DNA from: Motacilla alba alba
Taxonomy: Eukaryota > Chordata > Aves > Passeriformes > Motacillidae
Direction: 5' to 3'
Assembly (NCBI RefSeq): GCF_015832195.1
Contig: NC_052018.1
Location: 113,865,966 to 113,929,965 of the forward strand
Length of the DNA: 64,000 nt
Below, piece by piece: positions 48,131 through 61,334 of this stretch. The position numbers and the translations under genes were made by a program. The notes beneath the pieces were generated by a model. It saw nothing but the letters and a program-made list of their open reading frames with translations. It was not told the DNA's origin and ran no database searches. Positions within the stretch are counted from its first letter, which is position 1; each line of letters begins with the position of its first letter.

Positions 48131-48542
48131 CTAGAAATGAAACATTTTTTTGCTCGGCCTGAGACTCCGGCCATGGATAATGGTTCCAGCTGTCCTGCAG
48201 GGCGGGAGGCATGCTTATCCATGTGAGCACACAGATAAGAGTGCGGGATGTGGCCCCGGTTTGGAATGGTGTGTGCCTTGCTCAGAGCACTTGAGCTGTC
48301 CCACTGAAGTCAGTGGAGTTATTTCTGTTCTTGAGGAGCAGGAGTGACCTAAGTACCTTCCTGAATGTGACACCTAAGGGAGCTGACAGGTTTTCTTCCT
48401 TAAGCAGTGGCTTTCTTATTCTACAGCTGTTGCTGGATATGAAATCTCACTTTTTCTAACATATCCTGGGAGGAGCAGATTAGGAGGTGTCGAGTTTACC
48501 TTCCCAGCTGTTACTTTACACCAGTTGTTTGTGAGAAACATG

Positions 48543-48544
<2 letters not shown>
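48131..48544. other. Unique non-coding DNA before the long A tract
   Basis: Contains a compact dyad ccactgaagtcagtgg (48301-48316), a word that resembles motifs seen in old sauropsid interspersed repeats. No element boundary can be drawn. No processed-gene sequence was recognised upstream of the A tract. Confidence 0.45.

Positions 48545-48589
<45 letters not shown>
48545..48589. repeat. A45 homopolymer
   Basis: Forty-five uninterrupted A, the longest homopolymer in the window, followed by GAAAAGG. It could be the tail of a retroposed copy or an expanded mononucleotide microsatellite. The sequence on its left matches no retroposon I know and no target-site duplication is visible, so the microsatellite reading is favoured. 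Its exact length may also be a sequencing or assembly artefact. Confidence 0.85.
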
Positions 48590-48591
<2 letters not shown>

Positions 48592-50929
48592 AAAGGCATA
48601 AAAGTATTTCTGAGCCTGTCGTGCAGTTTTCCCAAATCACCTGCCCAACTGCACCTCCCAGCTCCTGTAGGAGACCAGGAATTAGTCAGGTTATACTGAA
48701 TGTGAAAGGGACAATAGATCTGCTCAAAGATGCTGCTTGATCAAAAGGATGCAGTGATAAGACAGGAGATGTGTAAGTCTGGAGAGGTGATGCAGACCAA
48801 TATCCCACTTAGTGCAAGTCTGTGGGGCTCAGCTGATAAGCAGGGAAAATGGAAAACAACTGTGCACTGTGATTTTCCAGCAAAACTGAGCCATAAAGGT
48901 ATTAAGGCTCTTGAGCCAGTCTTGTCCTCAGTGTGATTTCAGAGTTGGGTCAGACAGAGGAGCCCTGGTGAGAAGGTAGAAAATTAAGTTTGTATAAATT
49001 GTACCGCATTGAAGAAAAACAACAACCCTGTGTAATTTTCCAATACTTTTCTTTGCCATAATCTGAAAAGGCGAGGTGGGGGCATGATAAATTTCAAGCC
49101 AGTTTTCAGGTTCTAGGAGAGCTCAGCAGTAAGGGGAGGTTGGTGCTGCCCCAGAGCCAGGCTTGGCGGCATTGTCAGAATGCTGTGTGCAAAGTTTACA
49201 GGTTTGACAATTCCTCGGCAGGGTCACTTGGAAGATTTTGGAAGGTTTGTCTACTTACTTGAGCATACACAGTGATTTGAGGCTGGCTTCAGCTGTAGAT
49301 TTCAAGCTCTCTCTTGCGAGAAAGGGTCAATATATGGGTGGCATAGCACTATGATGAAAAAAATTACTTTCAATTTTTGGTTTTCTTCCTGTTTTTGAAA
49401 GTTAAAAGGCACACTTAAGGACCCCAAAGAGCTGCCTACACTGTGTTCTTTAATGTTACTATGTCTTTTCACACATACATATGTATTTATATGTATGTTA
49501 ATTAACGTTTAAGGTTTTTATTCAGATTAACCTGAGATATTCCATGCCACAGCATGAAAATTAAGATATTTTAACGTTACCAGAATCCCCTGCAATTCAT
49601 ACTGTGGACCAAAATTTCATTAACATGGAATGTTTTGAAATAGAGTGAATTTCATCTCCTGCTGGAAATGCTTCTAAGGTTTTCCAACCCACTTTTATTA
49701 GCTTATATCCATTAAAAAATGATCATGCTACACTTTCCCATGTTATAAAGCTTGCAGCAACTGGCAGCAATGAGATATTAACCCAGAAGATGACTAAATG
49801 AAGTAAATGGAAGAAAAATAGAAACTTGAAAATAATTTGCGCAAAGGAAATTTTTGGCAAACCAATCCTAGATTTATTTTTGAGTGATGGGTTGTTTGTT
49901 TTATTGTTATTTGTTTGAATATTAGCAGCAGATAGGAACCTGGATCAGAGCCTTCAGCAAGATCCTCTTGTGACTGCTGCTCCACACCAGCCATGGAATG
50001 CTTCCAGAATGATCCCACTTAAAAAGTTAGGGGAGAAAAATTCTGCAATCCAGAGAAATAAGGGTGTCAGCAATCACTGGCAATTATGTTAAGTGAGATG
50101 TTGCACTATTTTTCCCATTGGCCTCCCTTCCAGTTGCCAGAGAAACATCAGCAATAGCTTTACAAGATGTTTAGAAGTGAAAAGAATAAGCTGTGAACAT
50201 ATTTAAGAGAATATTTTTGACTATTTCTCAATTTCTAACAGTCATTACTAGAAGTGCCTATTAGTATTTCTCAAGCTGCAGAAAGGCTTCTCCATCTTCA
50301 GTGGGTTGTACTCACACAGGGAAAGCAAAATGAAACTTTATATCTCCATCTGTGCAAAGATGATTGGTGACCCATTGACCTCAGTTTTCCATTTCTGGTC
50401 TGCTAGCGTTTGTGTCCAATTTGGGTTTTGTATTTGGACAAGGAAAAATTACTTTTAGCAAATTCTTCCTATCCTTTGGGAAGATGATTCCCCCATAATT
50501 TCTCCATGTCCATCCAACTGGGATGATTTTCTAATGCTTGTAGGTTTCCTTTATTAGAATTTCTGAGCAACAAGTTTATGTGTTTTCATGAACCCCTTGC
50601 AATTCCCTGTGTACAAACGTGAGCAATCAGGAGATGATCCCACAGGTCTTCTCTTGCTTCTCTCATTACCTCTTGGCTTTAGGAGTCTTTCCTGTCTTTG
50701 GAGACTTCTCTCCATCAGTTTGACTCTGTGTCTCAGTGAGTTTTGACCAGAAATATTGGCAGGGGGAGGTTCAGAGTAGCTCCAAAACCAGGCACTAGCT
50801 CTGTATGATACCTGAGCTCCTCCCAGGGCCACGCCTGCCTTGCTGGCACCTCTTTAATAAAAGTTGTGATGGCACCCTAAACTGGTGAGCAGACCCCTCA
50901 GCTTCTCAAAATCCTTTGCTATTCCCGCT
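48590..50929. other. Unique non-coding DNA
   Basis: No gene recognised. A ten-base AT dyad (acatacatat, six bases, atatgtatgt; 49473-49498) is probably a degenerate microsatellite. Confidence 0.55.
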
Positions 50930-51420
50930 TCCCGACCTTTTTGCCCAGCCAACATTCCGTCTGTGGGACGACTGATTCTTCTGCTGAGAGCAGTGCAAGG
51001 TGCTTGGCAAAACGGAAAGTCGCTGCCTTGCATCTGGCAGGAGCCTGTGCGTGGGTCACCAGGCACTGGGGCACGTTCGTGGCAGACATGTCTCCCTCCA
51101 TCTCTATCCCCACGGATATGTGCTGATCACTTGGTCGCTGCAGCCCTGACTTTTTGGCCGCCCCGGTATCAAGTGACAAAAGGCGCACATTAGCGTGATC
51201 CCAGATTGTGTCTGTCAGCCAGGGTCACGCGAGATAAGCCGCCAGCCGCCCGCTCCGCCCGGGCACGCTACACTGGACATTAATTACACGGGATTCAGCA
51301 CTTGGACTCAGCGTGCCAAGGTGCCTGGGCTGAGCCGGGCAAAACGCACTGGCCAGTGCAAAACGCATTACGGCAGCTCCCAAATACTTTCAGAATCCGA
51401 GACACGGGGTTTGATAAATC
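50930..51420. promoter_or_regulatory. Weak CpG cluster
   Basis: By hand count about 21 CpG fall in 51121-51420, with further CpG back to about 50930, against a CpG-poor background. The densest part is 51225-51295 (agccgccagccgcccgctcc and neighbours), directly followed by a cattaattaca homeodomain-type core. It is less dense than the island near 35 kb. It may be a hypomethylated enhancer, a small orphan island or the decaying remains of one. Confidence 0.35.
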
Positions 51421-52729
51421 AGAGGATAACTAGATAATCGATTTCTGACACATCGGAGAAGGGATCCAAGTGCCTAAAGGCATAGGTATTTAACCAAGAG
51501 AATACTCAGGTTTTTGTGGGTGAAAAGCTTGATTTGCAGCAACCAAAAGCTGAGTATTTTCTGGATCATAAAAAGTTGCTTTCTAATCTAGAACCATGCA
51601 AAATAATTTTAATTTTTATTTCAGTTAACTGAAAACAAAAGCGAGCTTCTATCCTCTTTATTTCCTTTCCAGTTCTTGCAAAGAAATCAATTTATTTTTC
51701 TGCTTTAAGATGAACAGCGAGCATGGTTAGGGAAAAATATTTTTTTGCCAGGAAATGTCATCTTTGCTGTGGAAATGCTTAAGTTTCTCCATGAAAATGG
51801 AATTTCCCTTCAGAAGTAATTTAGCAAATACAAGTGATGGTTTTGTCCAGTGGCTGGAATTATAGCACCTTCCATGTGAAAAGCTTTTTGGCATTAAGCC
51901 TCCACCACAGAAAGCTGAACAGAGCCCCAAGTAAAATTCACACTTGTTCCTGACATGAAACCAACTTCCCAGTTCAAGGAAGGTTTAAGTGCCTGTTCAT
52001 ATCAATGTCATGAAATCTTTGCGGATTTTTAGTTTTTTAGAAATTGCAAAGGAAAGGCAGTTTTGTCAAAGAAATAGTCTCTATCCTCATTGCTGACAAA
52101 CACAGAGATGAGAATCTGCTGGGATTCTCCACGGGACATCAGTACTAGGAGGATGTACCCTTCAATACCCTTCCTCTACCAGTTATTAATCCCTTTACAG
52201 CTGGCCCTAAAAGCTCCAGGTAGTAATATACAAATGGTCCTTGTCTCCTAAAACCTGGCACAACTCAAGGCAGACAAACAACAGGAAGAAAGAAATTTAT
52301 TTTTTTTAAAAGCTTTGCTGTTATCAGTGTGTGGGAGGGAGGGGAAGCAGAGCACCAAAATTTCGCTGGCTTGTCCTGAAGGCAGAACTGGCCACAGGAC
52401 TTGGTGCCACCTTACCCTAAGGTCACACTCCTCCTGTTTGATACTGGATTTTCTCCTTTCTCCCTCACTTTCCTTAAGGATTGGCCGGAACATCTACAAC
52501 ACACTTTGGCTTTGTTTTTTTCTGCACTTATAGACACACCACCTACCCCTGCTTTGCTGCCAGTCCCAGTTCTCTTGGCCTTTCTTTGTCCTTCAGACGA
52601 AAACTCTGAGCCAAGGGCAGGAGCATTTTGGATGTTTCCACACTAAAAAGCTGTCCTGAAGCACTCTTCTGATAGAAACGTAATCTGCACATCCTGATGG
52701 ATTTACTCCTTGCACCTTCCCCTGGCCTG
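51421..52729. other. Unique non-coding DNA
   Basis: AT-rich, with no gene or known repeat. A T-rich/A-rich junction lies near 52295-52315. Confidence 0.55.
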
Positions 52730-52990
52730 TCCAGCTGTCCCTCCTTGTTGCTCTAGATGAAGGTCATTACTCCCACGCTGACATCAGCCATTGATTGAAG
52801 GGCAGCTTTTCAGGCTGGAGGGAGGAGGAGTTCGGGGAGGGCAATAAAACCAGAGTTCATTGTGTTAAATCTAGCTGAGAATCAGGTGTGAGCTGGATGA
52901 ACTGAATAATAGCCCCAGTTAGCACTATGTGAGCACTCTGCTAAGTCAAATTAAGACAGAAGACGGGCAGTCAGCACTGCACATTGCATG
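52730..52990. promoter_or_regulatory. Candidate regulatory block
   Basis: Repeat-free stretch mixing gaaggtcatta, tgacatcagccattgattgaag, gggcaataaaa, gttaaatctagctgag and caaattaagac words. Such mixed composition without simple repeats is typical of conserved non-coding DNA, but only alignment can show it. Confidence 0.2.
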
Positions 52991-54714
52991 AGAAGATCTG
53001 GGATGCAGGCATGTGTCCAGAGTTACATCCACAAACTCTACAATCCAAGCTTACCTTTCTCCCTTCTCATTTTTTCAAAGCAGTGAGATTTCCTTCTGAA
53101 GATGATGGAGAAAAAAAAAATCTGGGTTTTTTTGCCTCCAAAATCTTGTCTACATTTTTCAAAATACGGGAGTTTTCTTACCCAAAAAAAAAAAAAAAGG
53201 TAGTGTTTCCTGAGTCTTTGGCATTCTTTTCATTCAGGAAATTCAGTGGGAACTTCAGTGTTCACATAGAAATAGATGTGCATAAACACACAGTAACTGA
53301 TTTTTTTTCCACCCCAAACCACAAAGATGTTATCACTTTTAACCACTTCGGACCAAATTTCAAGTGCTGCTGCTGTGGAAGGAGTGAGACCCTGTGTACG
53401 TGAAATGACCTCTGCCATAATTCTATCAAAACAGTAACCTGGGAATGCAGGCCTCAGTACAGCTGTCTGGGTGAGAATTTCCTCGTTGGAAGTTGTTACC
53501 CTGGACTTTCAGAAGGGAATGGTGCTCTTGTTATGCCTGCAAGACAGGGGAGCCTTTTGGAGCCTGGCAGGCACAGCAAGCAGCAAGAGCTGTGTGGTCC
53601 AGCCGAGGAGTCCAGGAGCCCCCTGGAGCTTAGCAGCTCCACAGGACAGTGGGAGTGAGTGGACCCTGACTCTGCCAAGCCTTTTTGATGTTAGGCTTGT
53701 AAAGCAGCCACAATGTACTCCAGTTCAGCATTTCAGTCCTTTTATGAATGTAAAGCTTGAAGGAGGGAAGCTTTAAACTGGCTGAGGTCTCTGCTACTTT
53801 ACCATTACAATCATAAAATCATCCATGGCGTAGTTCAGGCTGTGTAGCCCTCAATGATGAGGAGAGGTCCCAGGTCCAGAGTGCTGGTTTGACCCTTTTT
53901 AATGACTTCAGCTCTTCTGTGTTTTCTGCCTTCTTTGTCCACATTTGTGCTCCATAATTTCATGTGAGAATCTGCTTCTGTGTGAGAACAAACTTAACTC
54001 TGACCCACATTCACAAACTCTACAATTTTACTGCTGGAATCGGGTTTCTGTGCTTGCCTAAAATAAGTATGAATATGCTGATATTTTGGGAATATTGCAA
54101 AGAAAGGAATTTCAATGAGTGTTTTGGCAAGCTGGAGTTTTGCTTCATGGGTGCAGTAAAGATGGCAAAGAGTTTCTGTGGGTCTCTGAATGTCTCAATT
54201 CTGGCCCAGATGATTATTTCAGCACTGTTACTAGTTCTTATTTTAAAAAGGATTTAGTCATCCTTTCCCATCTAATATTTAAATGCAAGTAAGGAAAAAA
54301 GGGAAAGCAGCACCTCCCCTGTTCTGCTTCTCCGCCGTTAGAGATGGATCAGTACCTCACGAGGCTCGGCAGGTCCCTGGTGGTGTGTGTGAACCCAGGC
54401 TCTGTGTTAGGTTTACCCATCTGTAAATGCATGGTATTGCTGTTACCCACTGATAAAATCCCACAGAGAGTGCTAAATCTTTGCCTAGATCTTTGACCCT
54501 TCAGCTCTTCACATGCTGTCCAGAGGAAGCCACCTTTCAGAGGAAAAGAATGCCCTGCATGATGGTGATGAGTTTTAAAGTGTCAAGTAATCATTCCCAG
54601 ATTGCCACAGGAGCAGCATCCTGCGGCAGGGACTAAGTTCTGTAATTTTTATTTCTACCTAGCACTGTGTATAGCACCGAGCTGCCCAGGGAGCAGAGTC
54701 TCTGCTTAGTGAAA
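52991..54714. other. Unique non-coding DNA with A-rich runs
   Basis: A-rich at 53110-53120 and A15 at 53184-53198. Frames at 52984-53403 and 53964-54257 have no recognisable domain. No gene called. Confidence 0.5.
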
Positions 54715-54950
54715 AATAAACTGTTATCAGCAGAAGCTGTCTGGCTGTTCACGGGTCAGGAGTACGGGAGAGAAGAGGTCAGAAATAGTTCATATTTCTT
54801 TTGTGCTGGAACTGAGCAGGCACATTAATTGTCCTCTGCCTGAGGCTTCTGGCCAGGGGCTGTGGGATTTGCACACATTGTCACTGGGGCACTAATTGGG
54901 TGATCATTTGAGCACTGCAGCCCTACCAAGTGATGCAAAGCTGCTGAGCC
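54715..54950. promoter_or_regulatory. Candidate regulatory block
   Basis: Unique sequence with a GATA-type core (gttatcag), cattaattg and cactaattgggtgatcatttg, free of simple repeats. It is reported as a weak candidate only, on composition and motif density. Confidence 0.18.
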
Positions 54951-56353
54951 GCCCTGCCAGTGCTGATCCTCATGTCTGAGCTGCTGTCAGCTGCAAGTAC
55001 TTATGTCAGGTGGCAGCCAAAACCTCTCTCTTCTTTGGAAATCCAGGCTCTGTTGTGTCCTTTGTTTGCCCCCCCATCCCTCCCCCCAGCACTGCACTGT
55101 ATTTCACACCAACAGAATCAAGTCACAAGTGGCAAAGAATAAAAATAGAGGTGTAGAGTGCATCTGCCATACAACTGGGATAAGTGTGAATATTAACTTT
55201 ATTTTGAACTTCATATCATTGGCGAAGGCGAGAATAACGCATGTACTGTGCCAAAAATGCAGAAATTGGGAAACATGGCTTGCTCTCTTATACAAACACA
55301 CCTTTATAGGCAGCAATGTCCAAGCACTCCAGCTCCTGGTAATGAAATCTGATCATCCAGCATTAACTCAGCACCTCAGTACTTGTATTTTGCAGCCTCA
55401 CTAGTCCTTGTCCCTTCAGGTCCATCTACTCCCCCAGTCATACACGTGCCCACCGCAGCTGTCACCCAGGATTCTCCAGTCAGGCTGGAGAAACCTCACA
55501 CATTGTGGCACTTCAGCTCACACCGTAGCAATTCTCCCAACCCCTGCTCCTGCATCCAGCAGTGCAAGTACACATTCCCAGAGATGGACCTGCCAAACCA
55601 GCCAGGGCTGCACTTGGGCCTCTTCACAACTGCTTTGCTCATTGTTTGTAATTCTTGCATGCACTTACCAGTGCACAAATTATCTCAAGTGGCAACTTCT
55701 GCAAAATAGATCTTGAAGCAAGAATTTGGTTCAAGCTAATTGCAAAGGTGGAAGACTATGACGTAATTTCTGTCTCTGAGGACAGCTCTCAACGCACAAC
55801 TGTACCTGTACTAATATGAGTGTACACTTTCTCTCCTTGAGTATCAGGGTTCTTTTTTTCCCTCAAAATCTTGGCCAATGCAAAAGGGAATTTCCTTCTC
55901 TGTTTGCTAAATCTCAGGGTATACCAGTGTGCCAAGAGGACTTTGTTCAAGAAAAGGGACTTTTTTCCAAGGAGATCAGTCTAGTTTTATTTTCTACAAG
56001 CTGCCAATGCCCTGGCAGTACAGTGTTAATAACCACCAGCCTCTCTCACTAATATATCTTAGGGAAACAGTACTTGATTTACAATTATTTTTTTTTAAAA
56101 CGTTTTGAAACAAGCCCCTGACACTTGCAAACTTCATCCCTGGTACCCATTTCTGGTGGTCAGAGGTCTATTGCATGGGCAGCTGCAATGACAGAAAAGA
56201 TTCCTATCAGCTCTAATGCAAAGTGGGGGAAATTCTAGGCTAGATTTTGCTCTGTGAATCATACAAGCCGTTTCCACACACTTCCCTGGACACCTGGTTT
56301 CTAAACTGCATCCTCTCTTGTGCCACCCCTCAAATACTTGGCTTGACCCTTTT
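54951..56353. other. Unique non-coding DNA
   Basis: C-rich run near 55068-55087. Overlapping frames at 55383-55716 lie in two phases without known domains. Upstream CR1 sequence joining the copy at 56354 is not recognisable. Confidence 0.5.
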
Positions 56354-56484
56354 CCAATGGAGACAATTCAAAACCCACTGGACACATTCCTGTGTCACCT
56401 GCTTTGGGTGACCCTGAGTTGGCAGGGGAGTTGGTCTTGGTCTCCAGAGGTCCCTTCCAATACTAACAACTCTGTGGTTCTGTG
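56354..56484 (+). mobile_element. CR1 LINE, 3' terminal fragment
   Basis: The order ccaatggagacaattcaaaa, cccactggacacattcctgtg, acctgctttgggtgaccctg, ggcaggggagttggtc, tctccagaggtcccttcca, ending in tctgtggttctgtga, follows the 3' terminus of an avian CR1 subfamily with ATTCTGTG-type end repeats. It belongs to a different subfamily from the copy at 19.7 kb, whose end repeats are of the CTATGATT type. Severely 5'-truncated and non-coding. Confidence 0.9.
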
Positions 56485-59400
56485 AAATCCATGGGAAAAT
56501 TCCTGGAGGTTTCAGTAAGACTAGGTTAAACCCTTGAACAAACTTTGGGAAACGCTTGCTGCTTCTAAGGAAGGCACATCTCTCAATTTCAGAGACTGGT
56601 TTTGGATTAAGATACTTTTGGAGGTAAAAGTGCCAGAATTGAGAACTCTCTACAGGGCTGTCTTGGCTGCTTTAAGCTGCAGTTATTAATTTTAAGCATC
56701 AAGATTGGTGTAGGAAGATCTTAAAGGAATGTGGTCATCAGGTCTGAATGACACAAGTACTGATCAGCCACTGTTTTGAAGGTCTAGGTCTGCACCCTCG
56801 GGGTCAGACCACCACCAGTATCAGTCTGACTGTGCCCTTCTGTTGCCACAGTTGTGCTGATTAATGTCAAATGAAATTCAGGTTCCTTTATCGCCAAAGT
56901 CCAATGTGGCTAAACAATAAACAGCTTTCCAGCAGGAAGTAAAACCTCCCCTCTGATATGCTGGAAACACTTTTTGGGAAAAATGTTTTCATCTTCTGTG
57001 ATAGTCCCTTGTAGCATCTCCCAGCTGGCAGGTCAGGGGGTTGCTGAGACAGAGGTTACATCTGAATAGTCATCAAAGGTCTTATTTTCTATTAATTTTC
57101 CACTTGAATATTTTTGGAAAAAAATTGAATATGAACAGAGTTTTCCAGAGTCATGTAGAAAGGTGGTGACAGAGACTTTGATGGAAGCTGTACGTTATTG
57201 CTCCCTGACTGCTCTGAGAGATTTGTGTGACCACAGCCAGTAGCCCTGGAGTGATGCTTTTGCTTGTGATTTCAAAGCATGCATCTCATGGCTGTCTTAC
57301 CATGGAAGTAAAATGGAAGTATTTTATTTTACTGTTGCAAGGCAGTATTTGGATAAATCCCACTGAAAAAGGTACTATTTTCTGCTGTGGTGCTTTAAAC
57401 ATATCAGTCACTTGTCCTGGGTTCCCACTGGTTCCAGTGTTGTGATATGTGGGTAGATCAGCAGGTGCAGAGCAAGAGCAGTGACAAAAAGGTTGAAACA
57501 ATCTTTGAAATCAGACAAAAATCTAAAATACCTTACTGCTTGGTTTTAAATTTAAGTAAGTGTTTAAAAGGGAGTACTGTGAGTGGTAAGAGAAAAAATA
57601 ATAAATATAAAAATAATTAGGAAGATTAGTTATTGGAAGAAAAAAAAACAAACTAAATCATTAAAATAGAAAGGTAAATGTTTGAAAGAAATGTAGTAAG
57701 ACCTTGTAGTTAAATGGTTCATTTCCTGTTCCATTAAAACCTTCCTCCCTCAAGGCTAACTGGCATTTGCAAGGTTCTGCCCTAGAGGGAGGTTCAGGTA
57801 GTAAAGGAGAAAGGATCCAGAGGCAGGTGGAGAAAAGGATTACAGGAGAATCCTCCAAAGCTGCTTTGCTCATTTACACTTTCAAAAAGGTGGTTGGTTA
57901 CTTTGCATTCACAACTCTGCACACACACATAGAAAACACTGTATCAGAAAATATTTAGAACTGTTTAGAGTTTAGAAATTTGTTCAGCTAAATTTTATAG
58001 CCAAAAATATATTTTATTTGGCTCCAGAGGTTAAAAGAGCATCATGCTGGTGCGTTCTATTCTTCAGGGTCTGAAAGGAAGGCAACACACAGCTCTTTGC
58101 TGCTCCTGAGACTGAGGTTAAATATCCACTTTAAAAACATTTGTTGATCTTACACAGCCCTTCTTGTGTGGCATGTGATTCCAAAGCATTTAGCTGAGTA
58201 GATTATTTGTAGCAAATCCAGGGATGGGGGGCCATGAAGCTAAGGCAGATCCAAGAATACAAGAGGCTGCAATACACATGAGCATAAAAGAGCAGGTTCT
58301 ACTATTCATCCCTTAGCCATGGTGAAGGCATCTCATTATAAACAAAAGCTAGGTCTTTCATCACTGCTCACCAATGAGCCATTCGTTATCCCATGTCAAT
58401 GGGCTGGGTTGATCCATACTTTTTCCTTGTAGTGCTGTCTGGATGAGTAATGAGATTTAGGGAGCTCAGGCTGAAGTAAAACCAATGAGGTATTATTGTC
58501 TAGAAGCAGCTAAAACCTGGATGTGAGTTCTTTCATTAGGCATTAGAAGTCAACTCCTGGGCTTCAGCAGCCTTCTTGGATCCCATGGATCAGTACCAGC
58601 CTTGGCTGCCCTGTGTTCTGGTCAGCTGCAGCTCTCAGTTGTGCCAGTGTTCCTCAGTGCCTCCCTGGAGGTGTTGATGGCTGTGGATGGGAACAGGGAT
58701 GTCCCTGTAGTCCTGCAGGGCCTGGCCCCACAGCCCGCAGTGGCCTTTGGCTCAGGGACGTTGGCACAAACATCCTCTGCCAGTCACCCTGCTCCAAGGA
58801 GGGACTGTTAAACACATCACACTGAATTCCTCAAGGCCCCTGGATTCTCCAATGCGTCAGAAAACAAACCTTGAGGCCTCTTCTGTGAGCAATCATTGTG
58901 TCTATGGAATGCGAAACATTTCCAATTTGTGAAGGCGAGCTCGGTTGCCTATACTGTACAAACACACACAAACACCATGTGGAAATAATAAATGTGTTTA
59001 TGGTGGAGATCTGTGCTTCCTTTATTATTTTAGGATTTTGTCTGGATTTGAAACAATTGTTAAGAGCATTAGCTTCAGTCTTTCAGTACTGACATACTCA
59101 TAATATTGACTTCACCTACTAAGGTGCAGCTGTACTCCTTCTCAGCATATATTGCATTATTTTTCAACATGCCAGTTGTTCATACACAAATATGCAATAT
59201 TTAGGAAATTTAATGGCCAAACTGACATTAAGTAGTGCTCTTCCATATCGTCCAGTTCTTTTAACCTTTGACTGTGGAATTCGAATTTTGATTCACAGAA
59301 ATTCATACTCTGGAATTCAGGAGAGGGGAAATTGTCTGGTTTGTAAACTTCTTAGTCCTCCTCTTAGTTTCCGAGGCAATACTTCCAGTTTTGCAGTTTA

Positions 59401-61284
59401 GGTTCATATTTAATGTAGCTCCAAAGATGCATTTTTCATGTCCTGAATGTCTCCTGGGCCTGGTGGGAGTGGGGTTGTACAAGATGCTGCAGCTGAACAG
59501 GAGGTGCATTGCCCATGCCCTCCACTCATGTAAAAGGTAACATGCCCTTTCTGCATGTTTTCCCCATTTAAATGCAAGCAGTTACTGATATATTTACCTA
59601 AGCCTTACTAATATATACATAAGTAAAATTTATTTTCCAGGAAAATTGTACCATAGTTCTTTCAACTGGATTTTGAAATGTCTTTGTGAAATGCTATCCC
59701 TAAAATGCAGTATTCCATGTCAGATTGACTTTAATGTTATGAACTGAACTTTTTTTCCTGCCTTTTTTCTTTTTTTTTATATTGTCTCAAAATAGTTCCT
59801 CTGTGTTTGTATTTCAGATTAACTCATCATAGTTTGTCAGTGAATGAAGAGAATCAGTTTCTTGCCCAATAACAGTAATTGCCTATTCCATAAAATGCTT
59901 CAACAACACTGCAAGCGTAGAGACCTTTATGAAATGTCAGGGTTTCTGTGATGAAAAACCTATGGATTTTTTCCAACTGTTGGAGGTTTTTCACTTGTGC
60001 AAGTTGGGAACGATGTGGGATTTTAGACACAAAATCATCCTTGGTCTGTGCAAAGTGTAACACCCTCCTTCCATTTCCTTCCAAACTCACCTGGGCGGTG
60101 GGATATGGGAGGAGGAGCAGAGATATGATCCTGGGTTTCCTACAGGAATGTGTGCAAAATAGATGTGGCACTGGAACCACAAGGTGTTTAAAAAGTACCA
60201 TGAAGGATCCATGGTGGATATAAATCCAATGGATACCTTCAATAATCCTGGAATACTGTATTCACTTCAAATCTCTACCTTTGGTACTTAGAGGGCCTTG
60301 AGGAAACTCAGAGCTCTTAACTGAGCACAACCTCCCATCCACACACTAATCATCCATTACAGAAACTCCATACAAGGACTGGGGAGAAGGATGAAGCCCA
60401 TTTTTAGGATGGGTTTATTTTTATCTTTTTTTGGGAAGAGTTTATCATCCCATTTTTTTATACCTCCCACCAATGAAAGCTCAGAATGACTGAAATAGTA
60501 CAGTCTGTTGGAGTGGATTCTTCCCCAGGAGACTGATTTTATTTTATTATTACTGAAGAGAGCAGGAATTTATTAAGCCTCAAAAAGTGGAGGAACTGGA
60601 ACTTTTCTGCCAAGGTAGACATATTCCCAAGCTGCTCCAGCCCCTCCTGAGAAGCTCTTTTACTGACTTTCCCGTGTAGGGGAGAGACACAATTTTGTCC
60701 ATATTATCAGCTGACAAATAAAACAACCAAATTCAGACAGGGGAGGAGAGGGAAAATTTGCTCAAAAATATATTTAAAGACATGAGCTTTCCTGTAGAGA
60801 AGTTTGTTTGGTGAGAAATGGATCTCTTGCTACAGGCTCCAATTTAAACTGGCTGACCTAGAAGGAAGAAAGTGCCTGGGAAAGAATGAAAAGCAAATAA
60901 ATAAAAAGCAAGAAGCAAATAAAAAATAGGTTTTCTCTTTCCCACTTTTCAAAGCCCTGTGGGTAGGATGGGACTTCTGTGTCCTACCTCTCAGGGAGCC
61001 AACAGCTTTATGTATGTTTGTGCATAGCATGGACACAACAGGGATCTATCACACGATGGAGTGTGTGTTCCTTGCTCCTTGCTGATGCATGCTAATGACA
61101 GAAAAGTTAATTAAATCAGACAGTTGGTGTTTGCCACTGGTTCAGAGAATGGAATTCTCCAAGGTTTGGTGGCCCTCAAGCAGATGGCATCCCTCCAGCT
61201 GGGTTTCCAGCCTCTCTCACAGCTACAGCTCACCCCTGAATTTCTACTTCTTGCTTTCCAGATTCCCACAACCCATGTGTATAT
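56485..61284. other. Unique non-coding DNA, about 4.8 kb
   Basis: No gene or interspersed repeat recognised. A-rich at 57595-57660. A weak seven-base dyad (agccaaa and tttggct, about 57999-58023) flanks AT-rich sequence. GC-richer at 58560-58800. T-rich at 59750-59780. Degenerate aagcaaataaa-type repeats lie at 60889-60930. Confidence 0.5.
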
Positions 61285-61334
61285 CCCCGTCCTCCTCCTC
61301 TTTCTTCTCCTCCCTTTCCCACTCCCTCTATTCC
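61285..61334. repeat. Pyrimidine-rich tract
   Basis: About 50 bases of C and T with only two A (cctcctcctctttcttctcc and on). Simple low-complexity sequence. Confidence 0.6.

Noticed and set aside
53803..53840. aatcataaaatcatccatgg as a CR1 terminal repeat
   Set aside because: Only about 20 bases resemble the antisense CR1 end, and the flanks do not continue into CR1 sequence.
53025..54026. Near-identical 20-base words (cacaaactctacaat context) at 53025-53044 and 54007-54026
   Set aside because: One such 16-base exact match is expected by chance in about half of windows this size; no longer similarity flanks it.
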